Shown: positions 1-5,238 of the stretch, piece by piece
How the letters are laid out: each line of letters begins with the position of its first letter
Numbering within the stretch: position 1 is the first letter of the stretch
NCBI GenBank assembly: GCA_025457725.1
Contig: JALOTU010000202.1
Span: 1-5,259 of the forward strand
DNA: 5,259 nt
Source of the DNA: Verrucomicrobiota bacterium
Lineage (GTDB): Bacteria; Verrucomicrobiota; Verrucomicrobiia; Limisphaerales; DSYF01
Direction: 5' to 3'
Made by a program: the position numbers and the translations under genes
The notes under the pieces: model-generated
The model's database searches: none
Told to the model about the DNA's origin: nothing
The model's input: only the letters and a program-made list of their open reading frames with translations

Positions 1-352
1 TCCGGGAGGTATCGCCAGCCTTCCAGCCGGCCAATTGAACCCACCTGCATGCTCCCCCTATCCCCAGGCCGGTTGAAAAACCCCTATTACTGAAAACACG
101 GACTCATTTGATGCGTCTGCCCTGTAACCGGGGCGCGGAACGTCCCTGCGCCTCCTCCGGAAGATGGCGCGTTTCACGGCTTGTCCCCAACACTGGTGAC
201 TGGTGGTGGGGGGCTGATATTGTATGCTGTCAATAGTTCTTATTGTTTTGGGGCCGGTGCGAGTCACCGGCCCTTGTGCTGTACCCACCAAACCGCAATC
301 CGCCCGTTCGTGCCACAATGACTCAGAGAGGGGTGAGAAGTGGCGGCGGGCC
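1..352. other. Left-edge intergenic region, no supported gene
   Basis: No reading frame here has convincing coding character; the longest open frame (minus strand, 58-318) gives a low-complexity, Arg/Pro-rich translation without recognisable motifs. Two edge possibilities cannot be excluded. A plus-strand gene could end at the TGA at 36-38, whose 11 preceding codons mostly end in G or C. A minus-strand gene could start at the ATG at 50-48 and run off the left edge; it has a purine-rich AGGGGGAG just before it, but with only 1 nt of spacing. Visible structure includes an AT-rich patch at about 217-250, a small dyad CAATA-N5-TATTG at 231-245, and a strong hairpin at 251-273 listed separately. 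Positions 132-170 hold overlapping GGCGC/GCGCC arms around a TCCTCCGG core. Confidence 0.5.
251..273. terminator. Strong GC hairpin, possible terminator
   Basis: GGGCCGGTG (251-259) pairs perfectly with CACCGGCCC (265-273) around a 5-nt loop, CGAGT. It lies about 80 nt beyond the stop codon of the minus-strand aldo/keto reductase, so it could mark the 3' end of that transcript. Read on the minus strand it is followed by CCAAAACAA and not by a U-run. Read on the plus strand it is followed by TTGTGCTGT, which is weakly U-rich. It is therefore not a textbook intrinsic terminator in either direction. It could serve as an mRNA-stabilising 3' hairpin, or end a plus-strand transcript entering from the left. 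Confidence 0.4.
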
Positions 353-1288
353 TCACGAATTGTCGGAGGGAGGTTCGGGGGGATTCCACCAGCAGGGTCC
401 TTTGGCCTCCATGGCTCGAACAGCCCGCTTGCGCGTTTCTTTCATGGCTTCCCCTGTCAACGGCTGAAAATCCGCGAGCGCTTCGAACACGGCATCCTGC
501 TCATTGGGAAAGCTCAGGCCCAAAAGCGCCACATCCGGACCTGCCGTGAGCGTGTAGTGCAGGCACTCCGCGACACCAAGCCGCGGCAGCGTTGGTTCGA
601 AGTCCGTGTCCCTGCCGCCGGAGCTGAATTTTCCGCGCGGCCGGATCTCGAGCGGTCGATTGTAGCCCGTCGTATCACCGAGCAGCTTGCCTGCGCCAAA
701 GGTCTTGAAACAAATGCTGCCAACGCCCGCCTGCCTCGCCAGCGGCAAGACCACCTCCAGGTAGCGGGCATCGCAGTAGGGGCCGATGGGGAACATCACC
801 ACGTCGCAGAGCCCGCTGGTGATGGCCTGTTGCAGCACTTCGGGATGGTGACAGGAGATGCCGCGGAAGCGCGCCCGGCCAGCGGCGACGGTCCGGCTGA
901 GCTGTTCCATGCCGCCGCCGGGGGCGGTCAGCTTCGTCCACTGCTTCAGGCTGGACAATCCGTGGAACACAAACAGGTCCACCCATTCCATCTGTAACCG
1001 ACGCAGGCTGGCTTCCACCTGCGGAGCCACGGCCTGGTCGAGCTCGTCAATCTTGTCGACCACGAACATGCCCTCCCGCCTGCCTCGCAGCGCCGCACCG
1101 ACAATTTCCTCACTGTACCCGGATTCATAGCCGGGGGCGGTGTCGATGAGATTCAATCCGAAATCCATGGCCCGGTGCAGGGTCATGACACACCTGTCCA
1201 GCGGCACGGAGCGATCCGCCAGATCCCCAATTCCCAGAATCGTTGCGTTGAATCCGGTCGAACCCAGGGGTCGTTTTTCCAGTTTCAT
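353..1288 (-). CDS. Aldo/keto reductase family oxidoreductase
   Basis: A 311-residue protein of the usual length for this (beta/alpha)8-barrel family, which uses NAD(P)H to reduce aldehydes and ketones in the cytoplasm. The N-terminus (residues 4-21, EKRPLGSTG then LGIG) is the typical first strand. The catalytic tetrad can be placed: Asp49 and Tyr54 in IDTAPGYESGYSEE, Lys79 in VVDKID, and His109 in DLFVFHG. The GISCHHPE stretch (143-150) matches the strand after the active-site histidine. The tail (CWWNPPEP, 299-306) lacks the cysteine cluster of the ferredoxin-like aldo/keto reductases. The ATG at 1288 is favoured because the family N-terminus begins there. The only Shine-Dalgarno-like sequence, AAAAGG (1305-1300), is rather far off at 11 nt. 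The gene is codirectional with the ARPP-1 gene but separated from it by a structured 363-nt gap, so it is probably transcribed separately. The substrate cannot be told from sequence. Confidence 0.93.
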   Translation of the reverse strand: MKLEKRPLGSTGFNATILGIGDLADRSVPLDRCVMTLHRAMDFGLNLIDTAPGYESGYSEEIVGAALRGRREGMFVVDKIDELDQAVAPQVEASLRRLQMEWVDLFVFHGLSSLKQWTKLTAPGGGMEQLSRTVAAGRARFRGISCHHPEVLQQAITSGLCDVVMFPIGPYCDARYLEVVLPLARQAGVGSICFKTFGAGKLLGDTTGYNRPLEIRPRGKFSSGGRDTDFEPTLPRLGVAECLHYTLTAGPDVALLGLSFPNEQDAVFEALADFQPLTGEAMKETRKRAVRAMEAKGPCWWNPPEPPSDNS

Positions 1289-1303
1289 TGGTTGGTTTGC
1301 CTT

Positions 1304-1361
1304 TTAGCATCCTGCACTGATCCAGCCTGTGCCAGGTCGGTTGAGGTCGGACCCATGCTAA
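1304..1361 (-). promoter_or_regulatory. Repeats in the reductase leader
   Basis: Upstream of the reductase start, TTAGCAT (1304-1310) and ATGCTAA (1355-1361) form a perfect 7-bp inverted repeat. Between them AGGTCGG occurs twice at an exact 10-bp period (1334-1340 and 1344-1350). Helically phased direct repeats can bind a regulator, and the inverted arms could form the base of a leader hairpin. No convincing -35/-10 pair is visible nearby. Repeats this short can arise by chance, so this is only a candidate. Confidence 0.2.
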
Positions 1362-1547
1362 CCCGCCCACACGCTGGCGTCGAACTCCGGCTTCATCCCC
1401 GCTCGAACCGTGTTGTCGGCGGCGACGTGAGTCGATGCGGGCGCTGCAACACCGCCCGGATGAGCGGCGCACACTTCACTTTGCAGGCGATGATGTGAGG
1501 AGTTGATGCGGAGCCTCCGAAGCGCCAGCAATTCTCATTTTTGGCCA

Positions 1548-1568
1548 CCGCCCCTCGTCCGGGGGCGG
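1548..1568. repeat. GC-rich palindromic element between reductase and ARPP-1 genes
   Basis: CCGCCCC (1548-1554) pairs with GGGGCGG (1562-1568) around a 7-nt loop. In inverted orientation it resembles the two 25-bp palindromic repeats before dinB: the shared pattern is ACCGC, then CCCTC, one variable base, then TCCGGGGGCG. That suggests a diverged third copy of the same dispersed element. On the minus strand it is followed by TGGCCAAAAATG and lacks a U-run, so intrinsic termination is not supported. Its right arm is shared with the larger stem-loop at 1564-1620. Confidence 0.45.
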
Positions 1569-1620
1569 CTGTCGCGCGGGCACCAAACCAAGCCCCGCGC
1601 TCCCCAGCCTGACAGCCGCC
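1564..1620. other. Large two-part stem-loop downstream of ARPP-1
   Basis: GGCGGCTGTC (1564-1573) is a perfect inverted match to GACAGCCGCC (1611-1620). The next bases inward, GCGCGGG (1574-1580), match CCCGCGC (1594-1600). Together they make a 10-bp plus 7-bp helix, with a 10-nt one-sided bulge (1601-1610) and a 13-nt loop (1581-1593). The structure begins about 30 nt after the ARPP-1 stop codon, on the 3' side of that transcript. Positions 1564-1568 can instead pair with 1548-1552 in the neighbouring hairpin, so the two folds are mutually exclusive. It may be a 3' stabiliser, a factor-dependent terminator or part of a small RNA. Confidence 0.45.
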
Positions 1621-1651
1621 ACTCCCGGACGCCCGTGCGCGTGTCCCTGAC

Positions 1652-2650
1652 TCACTCCACGCGGAATCGGCGGCGGCGGCGCAGCGATGCCAGTGATGGT
1701 TTGTCCTGTCGTGGGTCCGCTGTGTCCACGCTGAGAAACGAGGCATGAATCAGCTTGCCGTCATGCACCAACGCGCTGCCGGCCAGCGCGGATGTGGTAA
1801 AGCGATGGTCCCGCCCGTAACCGACAGACGGGAACACCTCCTCGCTGGCCGCTTCGGTCGAAGCCACATAGTCACGGGCCGCCACCTGCGGGTCCGTCGA
1901 CCCAGCCGTCCCGCCCGGTTGGTCGAGGAGTGCATCCAGGACGTAGCTGCGTACGAGCTTGTCATGCAGCCGGGCGTAAACCTCCGGCCGCGAGACGAGG
2001 TCCAATCCCGTGACCCGGCCACCAATCAGAACCAGCAGACCCACTTGCCCCTCCTCCCGGGGAAAGGCCCGCAGACACGCGTCCAACTGCTCCCGCCGGG
2101 CTTTAAAGGCGTCGTGCATGGCTGACGTGGGGGAACACAGGTTGGCCTTGGCATGGAGTAGGTCGATCCCCGCCCACACCTCGCCCTGGTCGGCGTGGTG
2201 CTTGCCTTCCCGGGCGAGCGCGTCCCGGACCGACCGGCTCTTGGATGTGCGGATCTTGCGCTCGAGCATGGCGTCGGATTCGGCAAACTGCGCGGAGGCA
2301 TAGTCCCACCGCCCCGCCTCGGTGCAGCTGACCGGCACCCGGGTGCGCGACTTTTCTTTGAGCAGAATGGTGGTGTTGAGGATCCGATTCTGCTTGGCGC
2401 CCAGCAACTCCTCCCCGTCGATGATCAGCACGGGGGTTTCCGATTCATTGTTCACCAGGAGCTCCGGCACCGAACCGCCCTCGGAGACCTCGGTGACCGT
2501 GAGCGTCTTGGCGCTCATGGCATCGGCCAGGGCGATATAGGGTGGCGCGCCATTGGTGGCGCCGTGCAACGGAATGACGACGATATGCTGGTAGGACTGG
2601 CTGTCGCCGTAGCGCAGGGTGTCCAGACAGCTCTTGATTTCAGGTTTCAT
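1652..2650 (-). CDS. ARPP-1 (DUF6569) family protein, function unknown
   Basis: A 332-residue protein without signal peptide or membrane segment, so probably cytoplasmic. I recognise the ARPP-1/DUF6569 family from several blocks. These are an N-terminal IVVIPLHG (residues 23-30), TVTEVSEGGSVPELLVNN (51-68), LIIDGEELLGAKQNRILN (75-92), VPVSCTEAGRW (105-115), DQGEVW (154-159), IGGRVTGLDL (209-218), and a C-terminal SALVHDGKLIHASF (292-305). Conserved acidic and polar residues such as DGEE and AKQNR could form a binding or catalytic site, but no activity is established to my knowledge. The ATG at 2650 has a good Shine-Dalgarno sequence, AAAGGA (2661-2656), with 5 nt of spacing. The gene is divergent from the WYL regulator and shares a 179-nt promoter region with it, so it is a plausible target. 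The tail carries five consecutive arginines encoded by a CGC-type triplet run. Confidence 0.85.
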   Translation of the reverse strand: MKPEIKSCLDTLRYGDSQSYQHIVVIPLHGATNGAPPYIALADAMSAKTLTVTEVSEGGSVPELLVNNESETPVLIIDGEELLGAKQNRILNTTILLKEKSRTRVPVSCTEAGRWDYASAQFAESDAMLERKIRTSKSRSVRDALAREGKHHADQGEVWAGIDLLHAKANLCSPTSAMHDAFKARREQLDACLRAFPREEGQVGLLVLIGGRVTGLDLVSRPEVYARLHDKLVRSYVLDALLDQPGGTAGSTDPQVAARDYVASTEAASEEVFPSVGYGRDHRFTTSALAGSALVHDGKLIHASFLSVDTADPRQDKPSLASLRRRRRFRVE

Positions 2651-2655
2651 GGGGT

Positions 2656-2661
2656 TCCTTT
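2656..2661 (-). promoter_or_regulatory. Ribosome binding site of the ARPP-1 gene
   Basis: On the minus strand AAAGGA precedes the ATG at 2650 with 5 nt of spacing. It supports this start, which also matches the beginning of the conserved family sequence. Confidence 0.6.
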
Positions 2662-2688
2662 ACGGGTCGGATCTATCCTTTCATGGCG

Positions 2689-2729
2689 CCACAGTAGCAG
2701 GGGGGAGGTGACATCCGCGGTCACTGTGG
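2689..2729. promoter_or_regulatory. Nested dyads in the divergent promoter region
   Basis: CCACAGT (2689-2695) and ACTGTGG (2723-2729) form a perfect 7-bp inverted repeat. Inside it, GTGAC (2708-2712) and GTCAC (2720-2724) form a second perfect dyad with a 7-bp spacer. The two share bases 2723-2724. The cluster lies 39-79 bp upstream of the ARPP-1 start and about 100 bp or more upstream of the WYL start, where an operator controlling either gene would fit. WYL regulators bind DNA as dimers and often use such dyads. Assignment to this regulator is inference. Confidence 0.35.
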
Positions 2730-2772
2730 GTGAGAAAAGATCGGGTGATTTGTAAGGACGAGTTGAACATCT

Positions 2773-2785
2773 GGTTTGACAAACC
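2773..2785 (+). promoter_or_regulatory. Candidate -35 box inside a dyad, upstream of the WYL gene
   Basis: TTGACA at 2776-2781 is a perfect sigma-70 -35 hexamer lying inside the palindrome GGTTT-GAC-AAACC (2773-2785). At 16-18 bp spacing the downstream sequence near 2798-2805 (GCATTCAA) is a poor -10, so the promoter itself is doubtful. If it is real, a dimer bound to the palindrome would cover the -35 box, which suits autorepression by the WYL protein. The same TTG could be mistaken for the WYL start codon, because the frame is open from 2776. Confidence 0.25.
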
Positions 2786-2817
2786 TCCGGCTGGGACGCA
2801 TTCAACGGGACCACCGG

Positions 2818-2824
2818 AAGGGGA
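2818..2824 (+). promoter_or_regulatory. Ribosome binding site that fixes the WYL start
   Basis: AAGGGGA ends 5 nt before the ATG at 2830. This placing favours 2830 over the in-frame TTG at 2776, which would add 18 residues (beginning MTNLRLGRIQ) that are not part of the regulator fold and would overlap the promoter-like sequence. Confidence 0.6.
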
Positions 2825-2829
2825 ACCGC

Positions 2830-3819
2830 ATGGCCAGGAAATCACGTCACCTGTTTTCACGCCCGCCCCTGGAGCGGATGATGCAGATCCATCAGCGCAT
2901 CCAGAAGGGCGCCTACCCCAACTGCACCCAGCTCGCCGGGGAGATCGAGGTGACCAGCCGGACGATCAAGCGGGATGTGGATTTCATGAGGTGCCGGCTG
3001 AACCTGCCCATCGAGTATGACTCCCGCCGCTACGGCTACTACTACAGCCGGCCGGTGGAACAATTCCCCAGCCTGCCCATGAACGAGGCGGAGGTGTTCG
3101 CTCTTCTGATCGCCGACAAGGCTGTGGCGCAATATCATGGCACGCCGTGGCACAAGCCGCTGGAGAACGCCTTCCGGCGGCTTACGGGCCAGCTGGAGCA
3201 GGAGGCCAGCTACACGCTCAACAACATGGACCGGGCCTTCTCCTTTCGACCGCTGGCGCCGGAGGACGCGGACCTGAAGCTCTTCCAGAAACTGTCGGAG
3301 GCGCTCAAGGAACGGCGGGTGATCAAATTCCGCTACCGCAATCTGGGCGCGGCGAAGTCCGTGCCCCGGCAGGCGCAACCCTATCACCTGGCCTGCATCG
3401 ACAGTCATTGGTATTTATTCGCGTATGACGTGGACCGGCAGGACATGCGGACCTTCGTGCTCAGCCGGCTGACGGAGCTCACGCTGACCCGGAGGCATTT
3501 CCAGCGATCCAGGCCGTTTGACCTGGACGAGCATCTCAAGGGGAGCTTCACGGTGTTCAAGGGAAAGGACGACTACGAGGTGGTGGTGGAGTTTGACCGG
3601 TGGGCGACGGATCTGGTGCGTGGACGACGGTGGCATTCCAGCCAGGAATTCACCGAGCTGAAGAACGGATGTTCCCGGCTGCGGTTCCGGTTGAACAGCA
3701 TCGAGGAGATGGAGCGGTTCATCCTGAGTTTCGGCACGCACGCCACGGTGGTTAGGCCCAGGGAACTGGTGGCGCGGATGGAAAAGACGGCCGCCGAGCT
3801 GGTGAAACGCTATCGTTGA
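2830..3819 (+). CDS. WYL-domain transcriptional regulator with DeoR-type HTH
   Basis: A 329-residue DNA-binding regulator with the standard three-part layout. A winged helix-turn-helix occupies about residues 13-72; its recognition helix lies in VTSRTIKRDVDFM, and the wing in IEYDSRRYGYYY. A linker region (about 80-145) follows. The WYL domain spans about 155-220 and carries the namesake Trp194-Tyr195-Leu196 in HWYLFAYD, plus KFRYRN and the arginine-rich RTFVLSRL. A WCX-type C-terminal extension (about 248-327) follows. WYL domains form an Sm-like fold that in characterised members binds nucleic acid or nucleotide ligands. Relatives include PafBC, which activates DNA-damage genes, and repressors of phage-defence loci such as BrxR and CapW. 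The ATG at 2830 is chosen for its Shine-Dalgarno site and the fit to the fold. The gene is divergent from ARPP-1, so autoregulation and control of that neighbour are the simplest inference. dinB lies 345 nt downstream on the same strand. Confidence 0.93.
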   Translation: MARKSRHLFSRPPLERMMQIHQRIQKGAYPNCTQLAGEIEVTSRTIKRDVDFMRCRLNLPIEYDSRRYGYYYSRPVEQFPSLPMNEAEVFALLIADKAVAQYHGTPWHKPLENAFRRLTGQLEQEASYTLNNMDRAFSFRPLAPEDADLKLFQKLSEALKERRVIKFRYRNLGAAKSVPRQAQPYHLACIDSHWYLFAYDVDRQDMRTFVLSRLTELTLTRRHFQRSRPFDLDEHLKGSFTVFKGKDDYEVVVEFDRWATDLVRGRRWHSSQEFTELKNGCSRLRFRLNSIEEMERFILSFGTHATVVRPRELVARMEKTAAELVKRYR

Positions 3820-3949
3820 GAGAATTCGCCGAACGCCTCCTTCGCGCCTTGAGCCACGGAATTGCCTCCCTGCCACAGCCCTGTAGTGCACGAGGTGAGG
3901 AGTGCTTCTCACTCCCGGATCGACTCACTTCGTCGAAGTTCGGTACTCC

Positions 3950-3974
3950 CTGCGCCCCCGGAGGAGGGCGCGGT
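3950..3974 (+). repeat. 25-bp palindromic repeat, copy 1
   Basis: Identical over 25 bp to 4078-4102. The core is a hairpin: GCGCCC (3952-3957) pairs with GGGCGC (3966-3971) around the loop CCGGAGGA. A 103-bp stretch containing another hairpin separates the two copies. The element resembles REP-type intergenic palindromes. A diverged inverted relative lies at 1548-1568. Confidence 0.75.
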
Positions 3975-3991
3975 ACCAAAAACAACGGAGC

Positions 3992-4009
3992 GCGGACATT
4001 CCTGTCCGC
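3992..4009 (+). repeat. Short perfect hairpin between the two repeat copies
   Basis: GCGGACA (3992-3998) and TGTCCGC (4003-4009) are perfect 7-bp complements around TTCC. From memory, the surrounding spurious translations (for example GHSCPQ in the dinB-extension frame) resemble peptides mis-annotated in Verrucomicrobia-type genomes. That would make this a dispersed non-coding repeat, but I cannot check it here. Confidence 0.45.
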
Positions 4010-4077
4010 AACCAGCCACATCTGCGGAGGACGCCGGATGGTTCGAGAAGGCGCATGTTGTCAGTGGTCGCAGGTTT

Positions 4078-4102
4078 CTGCGCCCCCGGAGGAGGGCGCG
4101 GT
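4078..4102 (+). repeat. 25-bp palindromic repeat, copy 2
   Basis: Exact second copy of 3950-3974 in the same orientation, 128 bp downstream and ending 62 bp before the dinB start. The hairpin arms fall at 4080-4085 and 4094-4099. Its first five bases also pair with CGCAG at 4069-4073, giving an alternative fold. Two same-orientation copies flanking a different hairpin could be one compound repeat unit. Confidence 0.75.
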
Positions 4103-4164
4103 CCGTCCCGGAAGTTGCACGGGATCGAGGATGCATCCATTCTTCCTGCGACCAATTCCGGATC

Positions 4165-5238
4165 ATGTTTAGGGTGATTCTCCATCTCGACATGGATGCC
4201 TTTTACGCCTCGGTGGAGCAGCGGGATGATCCGGCGCTGCGCGGCCGGCCGGTGATTGTGGGGGCACCCCCATCCCAGCGCGGCGTGGTGTGTGCCGCCA
4301 GTTATGAGGCCAGGAGGCATGGTGTCCGGTCGGCGATGCCCAGCAGCACGGCGGGCCGACTCTGTCCGGAAGGCATCTTCGTGCGTCCGCGCATGGACCA
4401 CTATCGGGAGGAATCGCACCGGATCATGTCGTTGATGGCGGAAGCCACGGCGGCCATTGAGCCGATGTCCATTGATGAAGCCTACCTGGATCTTTCCGCC
4501 CGCTGCCAGGGCGCCGATGCCGACGATTCACTCGATCTGTCCGTGCCTGTTGCCCGGCAACTGAAGCAGCGGATCCGGGAGGAGCGACGCCTGACGGCCA
4601 CCATCGGCATCGCCTCCAACAAGCTGCTGGCCAAGATCGCCAGCGATCACCAGAAGCCCGACGGGCTCACCTTGGTGCGGGAACGGGAGAAGGTGGCGTT
4701 CCTCCGGCCTCTGCCCGTGCGAACGTTGTTCGGTGTGGGTCGCGTCACCGAGCAGACCCTGGCGGCCGAGGGAATCCGGACGGTGGGCGATCTGCAGGAT
4801 TACACCGGCAATCTGCGTCCGCTGGTGGGGTCCTTTGCTGCGAAGCTCCGGCAATTCGCGTTTGGGGTCGATGATCGTCCGCTGGATTTTGACAGTCCGA
4901 TCAAGAGTGTGAGTGGCGAGGAGACGTTTCTGGAGGATACCGAGGATCGGAAAATCCTGCGGGCCTGCCTCCGGGAACAGGCCCGGGACATTGCCGGCCG
5001 GTTGAAACGCGAGCGCCTGGCGGCCCACACCGTGCAGGTGAAGGTGCGTTACAGCGATTTCAAGACCCTGACCCGGCAGATCACCCTGGAGGAACCGTTG
5101 GTGGATTCCGAACAGATCTATCGGATGGGCTGCTTTCTCCTGGGCCGCGACAAGCTGGTGTCCCGCCCCCTGCGCCTGCTGGGCCTGGGGGTGAGCGGCT
5201 TGCGCGAGTCCACGCGTGAGCAGTTGATGCTGTTGTAG
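4165..5238 (+). CDS. dinB: DNA polymerase IV, Y-family translesion polymerase
   Basis: A 357-residue protein, close to the 351 of E. coli DinB. Y-family polymerases copy past damaged template bases with low fidelity. Catalytic residues are intact: Asp9 in HLDMDAFYASVE with steric-gate Phe13, YEAR (47-50) that contacts the incoming nucleotide, and Asp104-Glu105 in SIDEAYLD. The signature SNKLLAKIASDHQKPDG spans 151-167. Helix-hairpin-helix segments follow (about 183-222, including LFGVGRVTEQTL), then the little-finger domain (about 245-345). The C-terminal QLMLL (353-357) resembles a beta-clamp-binding motif at the end of the protein, as in E. coli. The frame is open from 3862, but the first 101 codons run through palindromic repeats, so I place the start at the ATG at 4165, just before the conserved first strand. 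There is no strong Shine-Dalgarno sequence (only CCGGA close by). No LexA box is recognised. Confidence 0.95.
   Translation: MFRVILHLDMDAFYASVEQRDDPALRGRPVIVGAPPSQRGVVCAASYEARRHGVRSAMPSSTAGRLCPEGIFVRPRMDHYREESHRIMSLMAEATAAIEPMSIDEAYLDLSARCQGADADDSLDLSVPVARQLKQRIREERRLTATIGIASNKLLAKIASDHQKPDGLTLVREREKVAFLRPLPVRTLFGVGRVTEQTLAAEGIRTVGDLQDYTGNLRPLVGSFAAKLRQFAFGVDDRPLDFDSPIKSVSGEETFLEDTEDRKILRACLREQARDIAGRLKRERLAAHTVQVKVRYSDFKTLTRQITLEEPLVDSEQIYRMGCFLLGRDKLVSRPLRLLGLGVSGLRESTREQLMLL

Larger units (their letters stand above)
3820..4164. other. Hairpin-rich, repeat-bearing spacer before dinB
   Basis: This 345-nt gap contains no gene I can support, although all three plus frames are open across most of it. 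It holds a series of perfect short inverted repeats: GGAGTG/CACTCC (3899-3904 and 3910-3915), ACTTC/GAAGT (3927-3931 and 3935-3939), GCGGACA/TGTCCGC (3992-3998 and 4003-4009), CGCAG/CTGCG (4069-4073 and 4078-4082), TCCCG/CGGGA (4106-4110 and 4120-4124), and the palindrome GGATGCATCC (4129-4138). There is also the 25-bp direct repeat pair listed separately. The density suggests a compound dispersed repeat inserted between WYL and dinB. I find no clear sigma-70 promoter or LexA-type operator for dinB here. Confidence 0.55.

Noticed and set aside
3..50. Partial genes at the left edge on either strand
   Set aside because: Only 11-16 codons are visible and neither strand gives recognisable sequence; they are noted under the left-edge region but not called.
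224..997. Plus-strand open frame of 257 codons opposite the reductase
   Set aside because: It is antisense to a well-supported aldo/keto reductase and shows no recognisable domain; it is a GC-rich shadow frame.
1548..1568. Intrinsic terminator for the ARPP-1 transcript
   Set aside because: The hairpin is strong, but on the minus strand the following sequence is A-rich and not U-rich, so a classic terminator is not supported.
1503..1748. Plus-strand 81-codon frame preceded by AGGAG
   Set aside because: The translation is Arg/Ser-rich low complexity, it overlaps the 3' end of ARPP-1 in antisense, and it runs through the palindromic structures.
2195..2755. Plus-strand 186-codon frame opposite ARPP-1
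   Set aside because: It is the antisense shadow of a gene with strong family motifs and has no matching domain of its own.
2776..2829. TTG start extending the WYL protein by 18 residues
   Set aside because: The downstream ATG has a much better ribosome site, the added residues lie outside the helix-turn-helix domain, and the TTG falls in a promoter-like palindrome.
3950..4102. CRISPR array
   Set aside because: There are only two repeat copies with a 103-bp spacing that itself contains hairpins, and no cas genes are present.
3816..4172. Plus-strand 118-codon frame overlapping the WYL stop codon
   Set aside because: Its translation comes from palindromic repeats and differs from no-stop frames beside it only by phase; there is no domain.
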